Program-made: the position numbers and the translations under genes | The notes under the pieces: model-generated | The model's database searches: none | What the model was told of the DNA's origin: nothing | Seen by the model: the letters and a program-made list of their open reading frames with translations, nothing else | Assembly: GCA_013146195.2 (NCBI GenBank) | Contig: CM028381.1 | Coordinates: forward strand, 94,567,255 to 94,631,254 | Origin: Codonopsis lanceolata | Lineage: Eukaryota; Streptophyta; Magnoliopsida; Asterales; Campanulaceae | Reading direction: 5' to 3' | DNA: 64,000 nt | Part shown: piece after piece, positions 48,301 through 60,300 of the stretch | Numbering within the stretch: the stretch's first letter is position 1 | How the letters are laid out: the number at the start of each line of letters is the position of its first letter

Positions 48301-51300
48301 TCGATGAAAAATCTGGACACAATTTCTTGAGACTCGACATAGACGGATGACCCAATCGACAGTGAATCTGAAACAGGGATAAAAAGACACTCGAACATGT
48401 GATGCAACTGGTGGAGACATCATTTCACCTTGCCCCTTAACATGAGAAATAGACCCATTGGCTACGGTAACACTTGGTAATGCCGAAGGAGTAAACGATG
48501 AAAAGATACATGTGTTGCCACGGTCGTAAGCACTAGACCACTTACAATTAGAGGAAGAAACATATGCGGTAGGTATACCTATACGACAAAAGTAGCAGTC
48601 AAAGAAGAAGACGAAGAAGCTTGGAATTGCGTATATTGCGCAAACTCATCATCAGTCTTTCGTACCATAGTAGGTTATGGAGGTTTGAAGGGTGTAGAGG
48701 CAGACTCGGTGTTAGAGGCAACATGCGCATAGTGATCCCCAAATAGTTTACCATGCAACTTCTAATAACAACGAATCACATGATTCGTATCTCCAAAGTG
48801 ATAACAACTACGAACCTCTCCACTCTCCCTACCTCCACCACGACCACCATCACGACCTCCTTTACCACTAGAACAACCTCCACTACCACCACTCTCATGT
48901 GCATGGTGGTTGTGAGATGCGTGACTCACAAGCACAGAGGAATCACCAATGCCACTACTGGGCCAGCAGAATTAGACTCCAAGGAGGCACGAAGAACACG
49001 AGAAAACACATCTTGAAGAGAGCCAACACTTGTACTAGATAAAATCTGAGAGCGTGTACAAACTTGGGCCTCAAACCAGCAAGAAATCCAAGAATATTAA
49101 AGTTCTCTTGTTGGGTCGACATGGTACTAACACCTGTACTCTTACAAAGGAAGCAAGGAACTCCACTCGGCCGCCAATTTCTTGTAATCCACAAAATACT
49201 GTGTAACAGTATGATCCGGTTGATCTTGGCGAAACATAGCACATGATAAGTCAGTTCATGTTATCCTTCCCGCCTTACAAAACAGCTAAATAATCCCACA
49301 CATCACGAACAGAGGAAGTATGGGCCACCAATTCAGCATTCTCATCATCCATAGAATTCATAAATTTCCAATACAAATCAGCATCTTCACGGACCCACAC
49401 AGCATCATCAGTTTTATATGTAGTAAGATGATCCTCCTTATTTTGCCCTTTTTAGACTCATTTCAACCAACCGCCGCCACATTAAGTAATTCTTGCTGGT
49501 TTACTTCTTGTCTATAAGCTTTGTACTCGTGAAAATTACCTCAGAAACCACGGTTTTAGACTCGGTATTCTCTGATGTCGACATTAGGATGCAACCAGTA
49601 ATCAACGAAAACAAATGGACCAGTACAACAATTCAACTGAGCCAACCCCCCCCCCCCAAAATCGTTGAACCTAAAAACAAACCTCAGATCAGTGGTCTAG
49701 GGTCACCAGTGAACCAATTTGTGTTGGTCCAGTGACTTTCCGGCGACAAAATTCCGGCAACGCGCTGGGGGTGAGGCGGTTTCCGGCGACCTCCGGTGGC
49801 AGCAATAGCACAGATAAAGTCACCTGGTCTGGGCGACACTAACTAGCTAGGCTGTGACCCTCAAATCACATCTCATGCCCTCCGGCGACTCAATCCCTAG
49901 CCTGAACAGCTGTACCCATACGATCGACGAACACGGGGGTTTTTCAAAAAACGAAAAAAAAGGAAAACAAAGAAGGAAGGGAAGAATTTAGGAGTCAGTC
50001 AGAACACAGGAAGATTAATAGGATTCTTGCTCTGATACCATGTTGATTGAGAACAAAGAAAATAGAGACGAGAGGAGAAGAGGTTTTAGAAGTCGTAACC
50101 TAAACTGGTTGGGCATAGATGTATATATTTTTTTGTTATAATCAAAGATACATCAAGACCCACCAAAAGAGCCCTTAATACTTCTAACATTTTCCTAGTG
50201 CCTGGTTGACTAGCAGTAATAAAAACTGAGATTGTGTTATTTCTGAAATAACTTATTTTACACAAGTCCCCTCTTTGATTTATTATAGAAAATATTTGCA
50301 AATGACTATCTCTAGCAGCAGAGACAGCATGATATTCTTGACTTAAGTGTTATGATATCACTTATATTATGCTAGTCTTTTGTCATATATATTACTCAAT
50401 CTCCTGTTTACATGAGATCGTTTTTCTTTATCCTTTTCGCTGCAGTCCCTACATAGAAAGAGCGGGCTGTTTGTACATTTTGTGTTGGATCCCATTGTTA
50501 TCAGTTCTACATCAGCAGAAGTATCTTTTGCTGCTAGATATGGTTGTTTGGTTCTTATAGAGAAAGTAAGCTTGGACACTTATCTAATTCGAATGGTAGT
50601 TACGGAAGGGGGTTTTCATCTCATTTTTTGTTCAGTATTATGCAGGTTGAGCAATTAGATGTTGGAGCCTTGGTCACTATTAGGGGGATTGGTCGTGTCA
50701 CCCTTGTAAATTTTTTGAAGGTGAGTTGTCAAAAACAAAGTGTGATTTTTCTGCTTCTGTCTTTTCTGTCATTTTTGTGGATCATCTCTTCAGTTTTTGA
50801 CAATTTAATGATCTACACAACCATCCTTAATGAATGATAAGCTATTCTGCGAAATTTTGATCTTAGTTTGGATGATATGCCAGTAAATGGTGCTCAATTG
50901 CTCAAATTACAATGGTGAGATTTACTCTTATTTCAGATCATGTATATGATAAACAGGATAAGTCTCTATAAATAAGCTATAAGAGGTTGTCATGGCAAAA
51001 CTTTGAATTGTGTGCGATCATTTCTCAACTCAATTCCTTTCAGCAGGTGTTCTACCATTCAAACTCAATGTCTGACCCAATAGATGCTTTCTCATTGAGG
51101 ATTACCATTAGAAAACAGGGTTGACTCTGTCATAGATCTTTTGCTATATTAGATCCTAAGTTCATGATACATATGCGTGGAGGGGTTGTCCAAAACGGAG
51201 AACTGAGCAAATGGAGAGAATCAGTTTTATACTTTGTGGACGAAAAGGGCTGTTTGGGGAAATCTTAGAGCATGGGTTGGTGAGTTGGTTCAAAGTAGCC

Positions 51301-54300
51301 TTGGGGTTGCAAACATTTTCAACAAAGGGGGCACGGGGTGGACTCTTAACACGAAGAGGGCAGTCGCACCTTGGTGCACTTGTATGGGCGCGTTATGGAT
51401 TACAAGGGTTGCATGGGGACTACGTAAATACAAAGGGGGTGGGCTGGCCAAGGAAAACGCAAGCATGCCAAGGGAGAACTAGGAGGGGACACAACCATGG
51501 GGTATTTGGCAAAAAGGGCAGCTGCACTTGGTGCACACGGGTTGGAAAATGGGTCCAAGGCAACCTACGGCGAGCAAGCAAGGGCAACATGACATCAAAC
51601 CAAAACCCTAAGGGGTTTGTCGCACTTTGAGGAATTGGGATGGTGCGTGGAAGTTGCTTTCAACACAAGATACGGCAAGGAGAGAGGAGCAGCCGTTTGG
51701 GTCTCCAAGGGTGGGGGGGGATAGCTTGGGGAGTCCTTGAAGTTCAAGGATTCACTTATTTTAGGATTTTAGATTAATTCCATGTTTTGTAATAAAGTCC
51801 TTTAAGGACTAGAATTCATTAGTTAGTTTCCTCTTTTAATTGCTATTGTAATCCCTTAAGGAGTAGGATTTTGTTTTTGTTTCCAAGTAGAATTAGGGTT
51901 TACTTTCTAGTATAAATATGGTTTACTTTCTTTGTATTTTCAGATTTTTGTTTTGAGAGAGAATAATAGAAAACGAGCAAAGTGATTTGTTCAAACTATC
52001 CTGTTTTGCTTTCTTAAAGATTAGGAAGTAATCCACAAAGGGATTCTTTACGTTAGGTGAGTGAAGCCTAGCCGGTGAGCTCTCCATTCTTACCCATTCC
52101 ACCATCTATCTTCATTGTTTTCGTTTCCGTTTGGTTTCCTTCAAGTTGATTCTGCCAACTGGTGGAAGAGGTATCAAAATACGCATCAGTTCATAACCAC
52201 GACAACGGAGTATGAGTGCTAATTTCATATCTGCTCCAGTCTCACAAATACAAGTCCTTTGTCCAAGTTGCTTAGATTCAACTCTAGATCGTTGGTTTGC
52301 TCAACACAAATTGTAGCTCTCATCTTTTTAGACCTAGGAACCACTTATTGAACCAAACTCTCAAGTAAGAGAAAACGAGGGGAAAATACCAAAAAAGTCC
52401 AACTAAAAAAATTTCATGTCCAAAAAGTGCCAAAAATAATTCTTCTATCTAGAAGTCTCAAGGTTAAACTTTTAATACCTAACAGTCCAAAAGGTATTGA
52501 TTCAACTAACGTCGTTAGGATAAAAGCTTTCATTTAAGGAGGAGGGTAGAAGAAGGAATTTGCAAATAGTTGTTAATGGAGTTACGAACCATTTCTTGGA
52601 ACATGTGGGGTTTAAACGATTTTAGTAAATGACAAATTATTAAAGCCTCGTTAAGGAGATGGAAACCTCATGTTGTTTGTCTGCAGGAGACAAAAATGGG
52701 ATTAATAGATAGAAGGGTGATTAATGATATAGGGGGAGGAAGATGGACTGATTGGGTTTTCTGGAGGTGGAAGGATCTGTCGGAGGCTTTCTCATCATGT
52801 GGGACAAGAGGGCAGTGGTGAAAATGGCAGTAGAGAAAGGAACTTTCTCAGTGTCTTGCTTGTTGAAAATGGTAGAAAACGATAAGGTATGGGTTTTTTC
52901 TGGAGTTTACGGACCTTGCTCAGAAGCTGCTCGCAAATCCTTATGGCAAGAATTGAAGTCAGTTAGATTGAAATGGCAGGACCACTGGTGTATAGGAGGA
53001 GATTTCAATGTTGTTCGATTTCCTCATGAACGATCCTGTTTATGAATTTTTCTCAGACGATGGCAGACTTTAAAAACTTCATAAATGAAGTGGAGCTGGT
53101 GGAGACTTTACTTGGTTCAGAAATGGGGGCAGAAATCAATTTTCCAGAATGGATATATTTCTGATTTCTTCGGACTGGGTGGATTATTTCAGCGACTCTA
53201 CTCAGACTTGTCTTCCTAGAGTAGTGTCAAATCATGTTCCGTTATTGCTTAGCTGCGGTGGGATGTCGAGGTGCAAAACTCCGTTCAGATTGAACTGGAT
53301 TTTTGGAATGGGTGAGAGATAAGTGGAGTTCCTACATCCTGGAAGGGAATCCTTATGTCAAAATGGCTAAGAAGCTGAAACTTCTTAAAGATGATCTGAA
53401 AGTCTGGAACAGGGAAGTTTTTGGTAGAGTAGATATGGATATTAAAAGAGCTATGGATGAATTGAGCAGATTAGATGAGAAAGCAGGGGGTGTGGGTTTA
53501 AATGCAGATGAAGAAGAGTGTCGCTCTAATCTTAAAAGAAAGTGAGAGCACCTTCTCCTAAATGAGGAAATTTCCTGGAAACAAAAATCAGGGTTCAATG
53601 GCTTAAAGAAGGTGACAAAAATACAAATTTTTTCCATAGAATGGCGAATGCTCATAAGGCTGCAAACCAGATCAGGAGTCTTACAGTGGATGGCGATGTA
53701 GTGGAAGAGAAGGAGGCTAGTAAGAATAGTATTGTGGGGTTTTACGAGAGGCTATATTCAGATGATGGTGCTTGGTGCCCTAAAGTGGACGATCTGGATT
53801 TTAAGTCTCTGGAGGCTGGGGAGTCGGCTGACCTGGAACAAGTCTTTTAAGAAGAAGAAGTATTTGCAGCGCTGCAAAGTACGAGTGGTGAAAGCCCTGG
53901 GCCCGGATGGATTCTCAATGGCCTTTTTTCAATATTGCTGGGAGGTGATTAAAAGTGATGTGATGAATGTCTTCCAGTTCTTTCTTTCATGATAATATGA
54001 GTTTTGAGAAGTGTTTTAATGCCACCTTCATAGCTTTAATCCCAAAGAAGAAAGGAGCTAGTGATTTGAGAGAGTACAGACCTATAAGTTTGGTTGGAGG
54101 TATTTATAAGCTTATATCGAAAGTGTTATCCAGAAGGTTGAAACGAGTGATGGGTTGATAGACAGATTATTAATACTTCTCTCATAGCTAATGAGGCTGT
54201 GGATTGCAAGCTGGACATAGAAAAGGCGTACGACCATGTCAACTGAGATTTTTTGATGTATTTATTAGACAGATTGGATTTGGTCTAAAATGGAGGAAAT

Positions 54301-57300
54301 GGATTAAAAAAAATGGATTCTTTTTTGCATATCTACAGTTCGTTTCTTAGTGTTGGTGAATGGTGAACCTTCATCGGCAGTTCTAGAGGTTTGAAGCAGG
54401 GAGATCCCCTTTCCCCTTTCCTCTTTCCTGTTCCTTATTGTCATGGAGACGCTCAGTAGATTCTTAGATAAGTCTGTGGCGGGAGGTTTCATTAGTGGGT
54501 TTAATATAAGTCGACATAGAGATTTGGAGGTCTCAGTGTCGCATCTTCTTTTTGCGGATGATACGTTGATCTTTTGCGATGCAGATTCTTCTCAACTAAG
54601 TTACCTGCTCCTAGTTTTGTTGTGTTTTCAGATGGTTTTGGGTCTTTGAATCAGTATTGCAAAAAGTGAGATTCTTCAGGTGGGAGGGGTTGATAATGTT
54701 GAGGGTTTGGCTCAGTTCTTCGGGTGTAAGGAAGGCAAGCTTCCTTCCTCTTACCTTGGGTTGCCCATTGGAGCTCAGTTTAAAAACAAGGCGATGTGGA
54801 ATCCTATCATAGAGAGATTCGAACGTAGGTTGGCCGGGTGGAAAAAACAACTCTGTCGAAAGGAGGACGTCTTACTCTAGTAAAGAGCACTCTATCCAGT
54901 ATGCCCACCTACTTTATGTCCTTATTTGTGCTCCCCCAATCAGTCTGAAATATTTTAGAGAGATTGGAAAGGGATTTCCTTTGGGAAGGACACAATGAGA
55001 GTCATAAGTATCATTTGGTCAAAGGAAAAGGTTTGCCATGGTTTGAAGGAAGGAGGCCTAGGTGTTAAAAACTTGAACGCTTTTAATAAGGCATTGTTGG
55101 GCAAGTGGCTTTGAAGATTTTTGGTGGATAGAGATGGTTTGTGGAGGAAGGTGGTGGAGAGTAAATATGAGGAAGGGGATGGGCAGTGGGCTCCAAATGA
55201 AGTTTCTCTTTCTTACGGTGTTGGTGTTTGGAAAGGGATTAGGAAAGGATGGGAATCTTTCGAGAGACTCCTTCGCTTTGAGATCGGTGATGACTCGTCG
55301 GTGAAATTTTGGAAAAACAAATGGTGCGGAGACAGAGTTATGGAGATTATTTCCTGATTTGTTTATTATAGCCCGCGATAAGAACTGTGCTTCATCTGGA
55401 GGATGGAGGATAACAGAGTGGTTTGGAGCCCGTCATTTCATAGGAATTTCCATGACCGGGAAATGGAGTCTTGTGTGCTTTTCTTCAATGTTCTATATTT
55501 GCAATTGGAGGATAAGGTGTGGTGGAAGGGGTCCTAAAGACGAGATATTTTGTCTAGTCTTATTATGAGTCTTTGTCTCACAAAGAGGGTTCTTTATTTC
55601 TTGGATATTTGTTTGGAAATCTAGAGCTCCCCAGTCGGGTAGCGTTTTTTACTTGGAAGGCTTGCAATGAAGCCATTCTTACCGGTGATAATTTGAGAAG
55701 GCATAATACTTACATAAATTGGTGTTATATGTGCAAAGGAGATGAGGAAAATGTTAACCACCTGCACATTCATTGTTCGGTAGCTAAGGAGCTTTGGAAC
55801 CTTATCTTCGGGCTCTTCAATATTTCGTAGGTTATGCCTAGATCAACGAAGTAGTTGTTTCTAAGCTGGGCTTTTTATAAACAGAGGAGAAGGAATTTTA
55901 CTTGGCACACTGCTCTATTGTGTGTGCCGGACCATTTGACTTGAAAGGAATAGAAGGGCTTTTGATAACAAGGAAAGGTCCTTGGCGCAGTTGAAAGACA
56001 CTATGTTGCGAAACCTCCAGACTTGGTGTTCAGAAGATGTTAATACTTCAAATTCACACCCTTATTCCTTTGCAAATTTTGTAAATAGTCTCTCCTTAGA
56101 TTAGTTTTCTGTGTATACTCTTGGTGTATAAGGACGCGTCACCTTTTTTGACGCTTTCTAATATACAATACTCTTAATTATAAAAAAAAAAAGCTTTCAT
56201 TTTGGATGAAATCTTATTTTTCTTTTCAATGATGGTAATTGTGATAAGATTGTATTGTATATAATAATAATTATAATTATAATTATTAATATTATTACTT
56301 TGTAATGTTTATCAACGTTATTATTATTAAAATATAATACTCCATCCGTTCATAAATAATCGTCTGTTTGATTGAGTAATTTAAAGCCCTTTGCATGTGG
56401 CCATAACTAAAGTATGAGGGTAAAGTGATAAAAGTGTTTTCTTAAAAGGAAAGTTTAAAAACCGAACAATTATTTTAGAACGGACGAAAAAAGATAGTAT
56501 GACAATTATTTACGGAGGGAGTACCAAAAGTATTTTTTGAAAAACTCGTGTCGTAGAGCTCAAATAGAATTATTCTATTCACAAAATCAAAATTTAATCT
56601 TTTAACCGTAGAAATTCAAAAAGTAATTGTAGTTGTTTTTATTGTTATTGTTATTGTTATTATTATTAACACTACCACCACTACCACTACCAATACTATT
56701 TATTCATCAATAAAAAGAAAAATAAGTTCTCTTTGAAATGAAAGCTCTTATCCTAACGACCATGGCCGCCCTGAAATTTTGGGGGCCCATGGGCAAAAAG
56801 GATAAAAGGGGCCCCTATAGATATATAAAATAAAATTTTGAAATAAATAATGTTTCAATTTTCATCAAGCAAAGTATTCAAAAGGTACAACATCTACGAC
56901 CATACAAAAATATAAGTTTATGAAATAATTATTTAAAATTACTTTGCTTGCATCTTTAAGTACAATAGTTATTTTCTATCTTGATTTGGTAATTTTCTAA
57001 TATATTGAAAATATGTGAAAATAGCATATCTTTAAGATATTTCAGATTTATTTACTCTTCTAGGATCTATTTCAATTATATCATCAAATTATATCACCTT
57101 CTCTCATTTTTTTTTGGCTCATTCGTTACATGTTCATTTGATTTTTTTTGTTGAGTATTCGATTATTGAAATCCATCAATTAGATCTTTGACCAAAAATA
57201 TAATTTTTTAAACTTATCAATTAAAAGCTGCTCTTTGAATTTTAATCACCTCATCAATTCTTATTCTTTTATTCTAGGTAGATATTTTCTTAAGAATAGG

Positions 57301-60300
57301 TTTTCCCTACAAATTCAAATTTAAAAATAAAAACTCAAAATCAACTAATGAAGCTAAGAATCATACAAATATAAGCAGCGAAAATTATATTCAAAGTGAT
57401 ATAAAATCAAGTTTTTGCTTGAAATATTGATAGCCTAAAATAAAATAAAAAGTTGGACAACTATGCTATGGATTGAATCCAAAATCTCTAAGCACATACA
57501 TAAGTAGCTTATCATTAAATCTCAATAACAATTACCAAATTGGACACATTACATATTACATATATAATACTTGATAATTCACAACTCAAAAATAAAACAA
57601 TTGTTACATAACTTGCAACGAGTTGAACCCATAACCTTTCATTCGAATCAAATCACCTTATCCTTTGGGCCACTAAATCATATATGCAATATAAGTAACA
57701 GTATATTATATATATATATGGTTGTATTATAAATTTGGGGCCCCCGTAGAAACGTTACATTTGGACTTTTTGTAAATAAAAAGTTACTTTGGGACTTCTT
57801 AGGAGGAATTTTTAGTATTTTTCCAAAAAACAAAGCTGGATGAATAATGTAATGCAAGTGCCAAAGAGTTGTTGTTTTGCCTTAAATCTGTCGCTTTTCA
57901 ATAAATGCTTTGCTCCAGGTAAATAAACTGTCTAAGATGCATAAAATAAACTGTTTTTTTTTTTGACTTTCTCACTGCCAAATTAACTTGCTAAGTAATT
58001 ACCTCATATTTTCTTAGTTAAATTATTGGGGAAAAGCACACTTTTGAGTTTTGAGGCAGGTTCTTACTTCGAACTATAATGCAGGCAGATCCCTTCATCG
58101 AAGGCATAGTTATACCATTGCAGGATAATGTTCCAGAAAATACGAGTGAAATAAACTCTAAGGTTTTGGAGCTGAAGGAAGCTCTTCAAAGTTTGAACAG
58201 CTTGGAAATAAAGTTGAAGGTTCTCTCTCTCTCTCTCTCTCTCAAGCATGTCTGTCTTTGTTTCATCTCCTGGGGCTAATTTATATTTCATTTTCTTGTC
58301 ACCATCTTTGTTGGGGTGACTTGGTCTTTAACCCTGTACATGAGAACTGCATAGTTAAAATTGGAGTGGGGATTAAACCTTGATTATATTATCTACTCTT
58401 TCTTCGTGTTTTGAGCATCTTGTTAGTGCCATGGTATTTGGTAGGGATACGCGTGGGATGGAAGATGCTCATGCTTCCTTGCCCTATAATGAATCACAGT
58501 AAAGTACCCGTACCAACAGTGATCATACAGATGCATCAGGATGATTCTTTTGAAGCAAACAACATAGTTGAAGATACTGACTTGTTCTCTCTGATTATGC
58601 GTGTGGTAGAACTTCACAAGAAAATGGATTTCATGATTCTGATGATTTGATGTTTGTCCCCATGGGAAGCACTTTATAGCTTGCAAAAATTTAGGGGTAA
58701 CCACAGTTGATTCAGACTCTCGATGGTAGGGAAGTTTACTAGGGTTTGACGTATTCGTCTCCTTAAAATTAGGTGCTTTAGGTTCTAAACAGTGCAGGTA
58801 CATTGTTGAGTTACCAATAACTAAAGAGTTACCAAATTCCTCTTGGGGTTTTCTGTATAGTATCGTAATATTTGGAAATAAATTTTCTATAAAGACATGG
58901 CTATTTGTGAATGGAATACAAATTTCTGATAGTTGTGTACTTTGGATGTTCGTAAGAGTAACTCTAAAGGATATGCCTTTTTTTTTCTAATTTTTATTTA
59001 TGATGATAAAATTGGTCCGGGCTCCACCCGTGTTTTCTAAAAAAAAAAGGTTATGCCTTTTTCATGAATACACACAAATGTCCCAGGGCTAGGTGCATGT
59101 CTCTTATGAACAGGCTAAAAAATTTAGAAGGTGACTGGATGACTTTCTTGTGTTACATGAACTTTTTGTTACCATTGTGGACGATTTTCTAGTGTTACAT
59201 GCATGGACTTCATTTAATGAAAGGTTGTTCTTAGTCTCCATTTTTTGGACCTTCCCCATACTGAAATTGAAGCCATAGATAGTTCTTCTGTTTGTATTTT
59301 ACGATGTAGAATGCTGTACACTATGATTAATTCTTTTGCTACTTGTATGACTCAAATTGCATGATCCATTTATGCCCTGGTACTTCACATCAAAATCGAG
59401 TCGTGAGAGGGAAGGTAAATATTTGATTGAAGTCACAAAGGCTCTTTTTGGGCTGGTGTAATGTTAATGAATTGCCATCTTATTGACCAAATTCTTTCCT
59501 CCACTCTCCACGGTGAATCTCCTTCTTCAAATTTGTTTCCAACAAAAACTACATTTCCTTGTTACCCACAAAGATTGAGTTTGCTTTATTCCCGATCATT
59601 GTCAACATGTGTGGATAGTAAGGATCTTAAGTGTATATTTTTGAGTTACTCTTGAACAAGGGGGTATTGTTGTTACTCTTTTGCATTACCATTTCTTTTG
59701 GAGGAGTTGGTGATACATAGAGCTAGGGTAACACACCATCTTGGTTTTGAGTCACCAAGCTTGCATCTGGTTTCCTCACTATCACTAGTGCCAAGTTGGT
59801 ATCTTGTTTGGTTTACAAAGCACCTAATGATGAACCTTTGTTTATCAACACGTGAGTGGGGGGCACACGTGAGGGGATGTGCTAATGCATGCTACACATT
59901 TCTAGACCCTCTTTAATATCTTAAGCTCTTAGATGAGTGGGTAACTTAACAATTACTCCTTCAGTTCCCAAATATGTATCCACATTTTTTGGTGAATGTG
60001 GCATGGTTTTTTAGATGCTCCAAAATCATATCTAAATAATACTCGCAATGTCCCAAAATTATTGTCCCGACACACGGATTAGGAAAACACATTTGACTTA
60101 ATTTTTGTGATTTTCCTTTTCCCCATGTGAAAATAAGAAGGATGTCAGTGACTCATTAGCGATACAATAGCAGTACTAGTATCACTTTTTGACATTTGCA
60201 ATCATGATTAGTGGAGTACTACTAATATATTCCCTCCAGTCCAATTTGAATAATTAAAGTCTAAATTTTCTGGCAATCAAGCCATTTCAGTGGGTCCCAT

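Larger units (their letters stand above)
38700..49584 (-). pseudogene. Copia element 2 gag-pol, degraded and interrupted
   Basis: Minus strand. Gag starts at the ATG at 49584 (MSTSENTESKTVVSEVIFTS) and includes FLAGLRPKF (near 49070) and a zinc knuckle CYHFGDTNHVIRC (near 48800; the second Cys reads Phe). Pre-integrase and integrase continue with GCDACQFAKHY (48290) and GYVYFVTF. A LINE fragment interrupts, and beyond it VDDHSRVSWIYLM continues without loss. The integrase end is at 47412-47110 (DPKALKCIFLGYS). In RT, the YVDD site near 46320 reads stop-V-D-E. RNase H (VEGFADSDWGGCPFSKRSTT, 39133) follows after the large LINE block. Many frameshifts and stops; not functional. Confidence 0.9.
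38540..50189 (-). mobile_element. Ty1/copia element 2, full length, inside intron 2
   Basis: Antisense to the host gene. LTRs at 50041-50189 (5') and 38540-38685 (3'), both ending TCTCAATCAACA on the minus strand. The initiator Met-tRNA primer site TGGTATCAGAGC (50040-50029) touches the 5' LTR, and a purine tract (CTTGAGGGGGG, 38697-38687) lies 1 base beyond the 3' LTR's inner edge. The flanking duplication is TTTTC at 38535-38539 and 50190-50194. LINE insertions (39187-46017 and 47642-48137) account for about 7.3 kb of its 11.65 kb. Confidence 0.93.
52381..57824. mobile_element. Long-TIR (MULE-like) foldback element, split by three insertions
   Basis: Left arm 52381-52535 plus 56203-56245; right arm 57824-57746 plus 56760-56700. 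Matching words in inverted order: GGAAAATACCAAAAA with GGAAAAATACTAAAAA, AGAAGTCTCAAGG with AGAAGTCCCAAAG, AGTCCAAAAGGTA with AGTCCAAATGTAA, and GTCGTTAGGATAAAAGCTTT with GTCGTTAGGATAAGAGCTTT. Arms of roughly 200 bases without coding capacity suggest a non-autonomous Mutator-like element. The left arm was split by a LINE, the middle holds a Stowaway and the right arm another insertion. No clear 9-base duplication. Confidence 0.6.

Noticed and set aside
51211..51630. Plus-strand open frame of 139 codons in intron 4
   Set aside because: Gly/Lys/Trp-rich reading of G-rich DNA with an overlapping second frame; no domain or homology recognised.
53353..53655. Minus-strand open frame of 100 codons
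   Set aside because: Shadow of LINE 2 ORF2.
57600..57685. tRNA gene
   Set aside because: A and B box-like words are present but acceptor and anticodon stems do not pair; more likely a SINE remnant.
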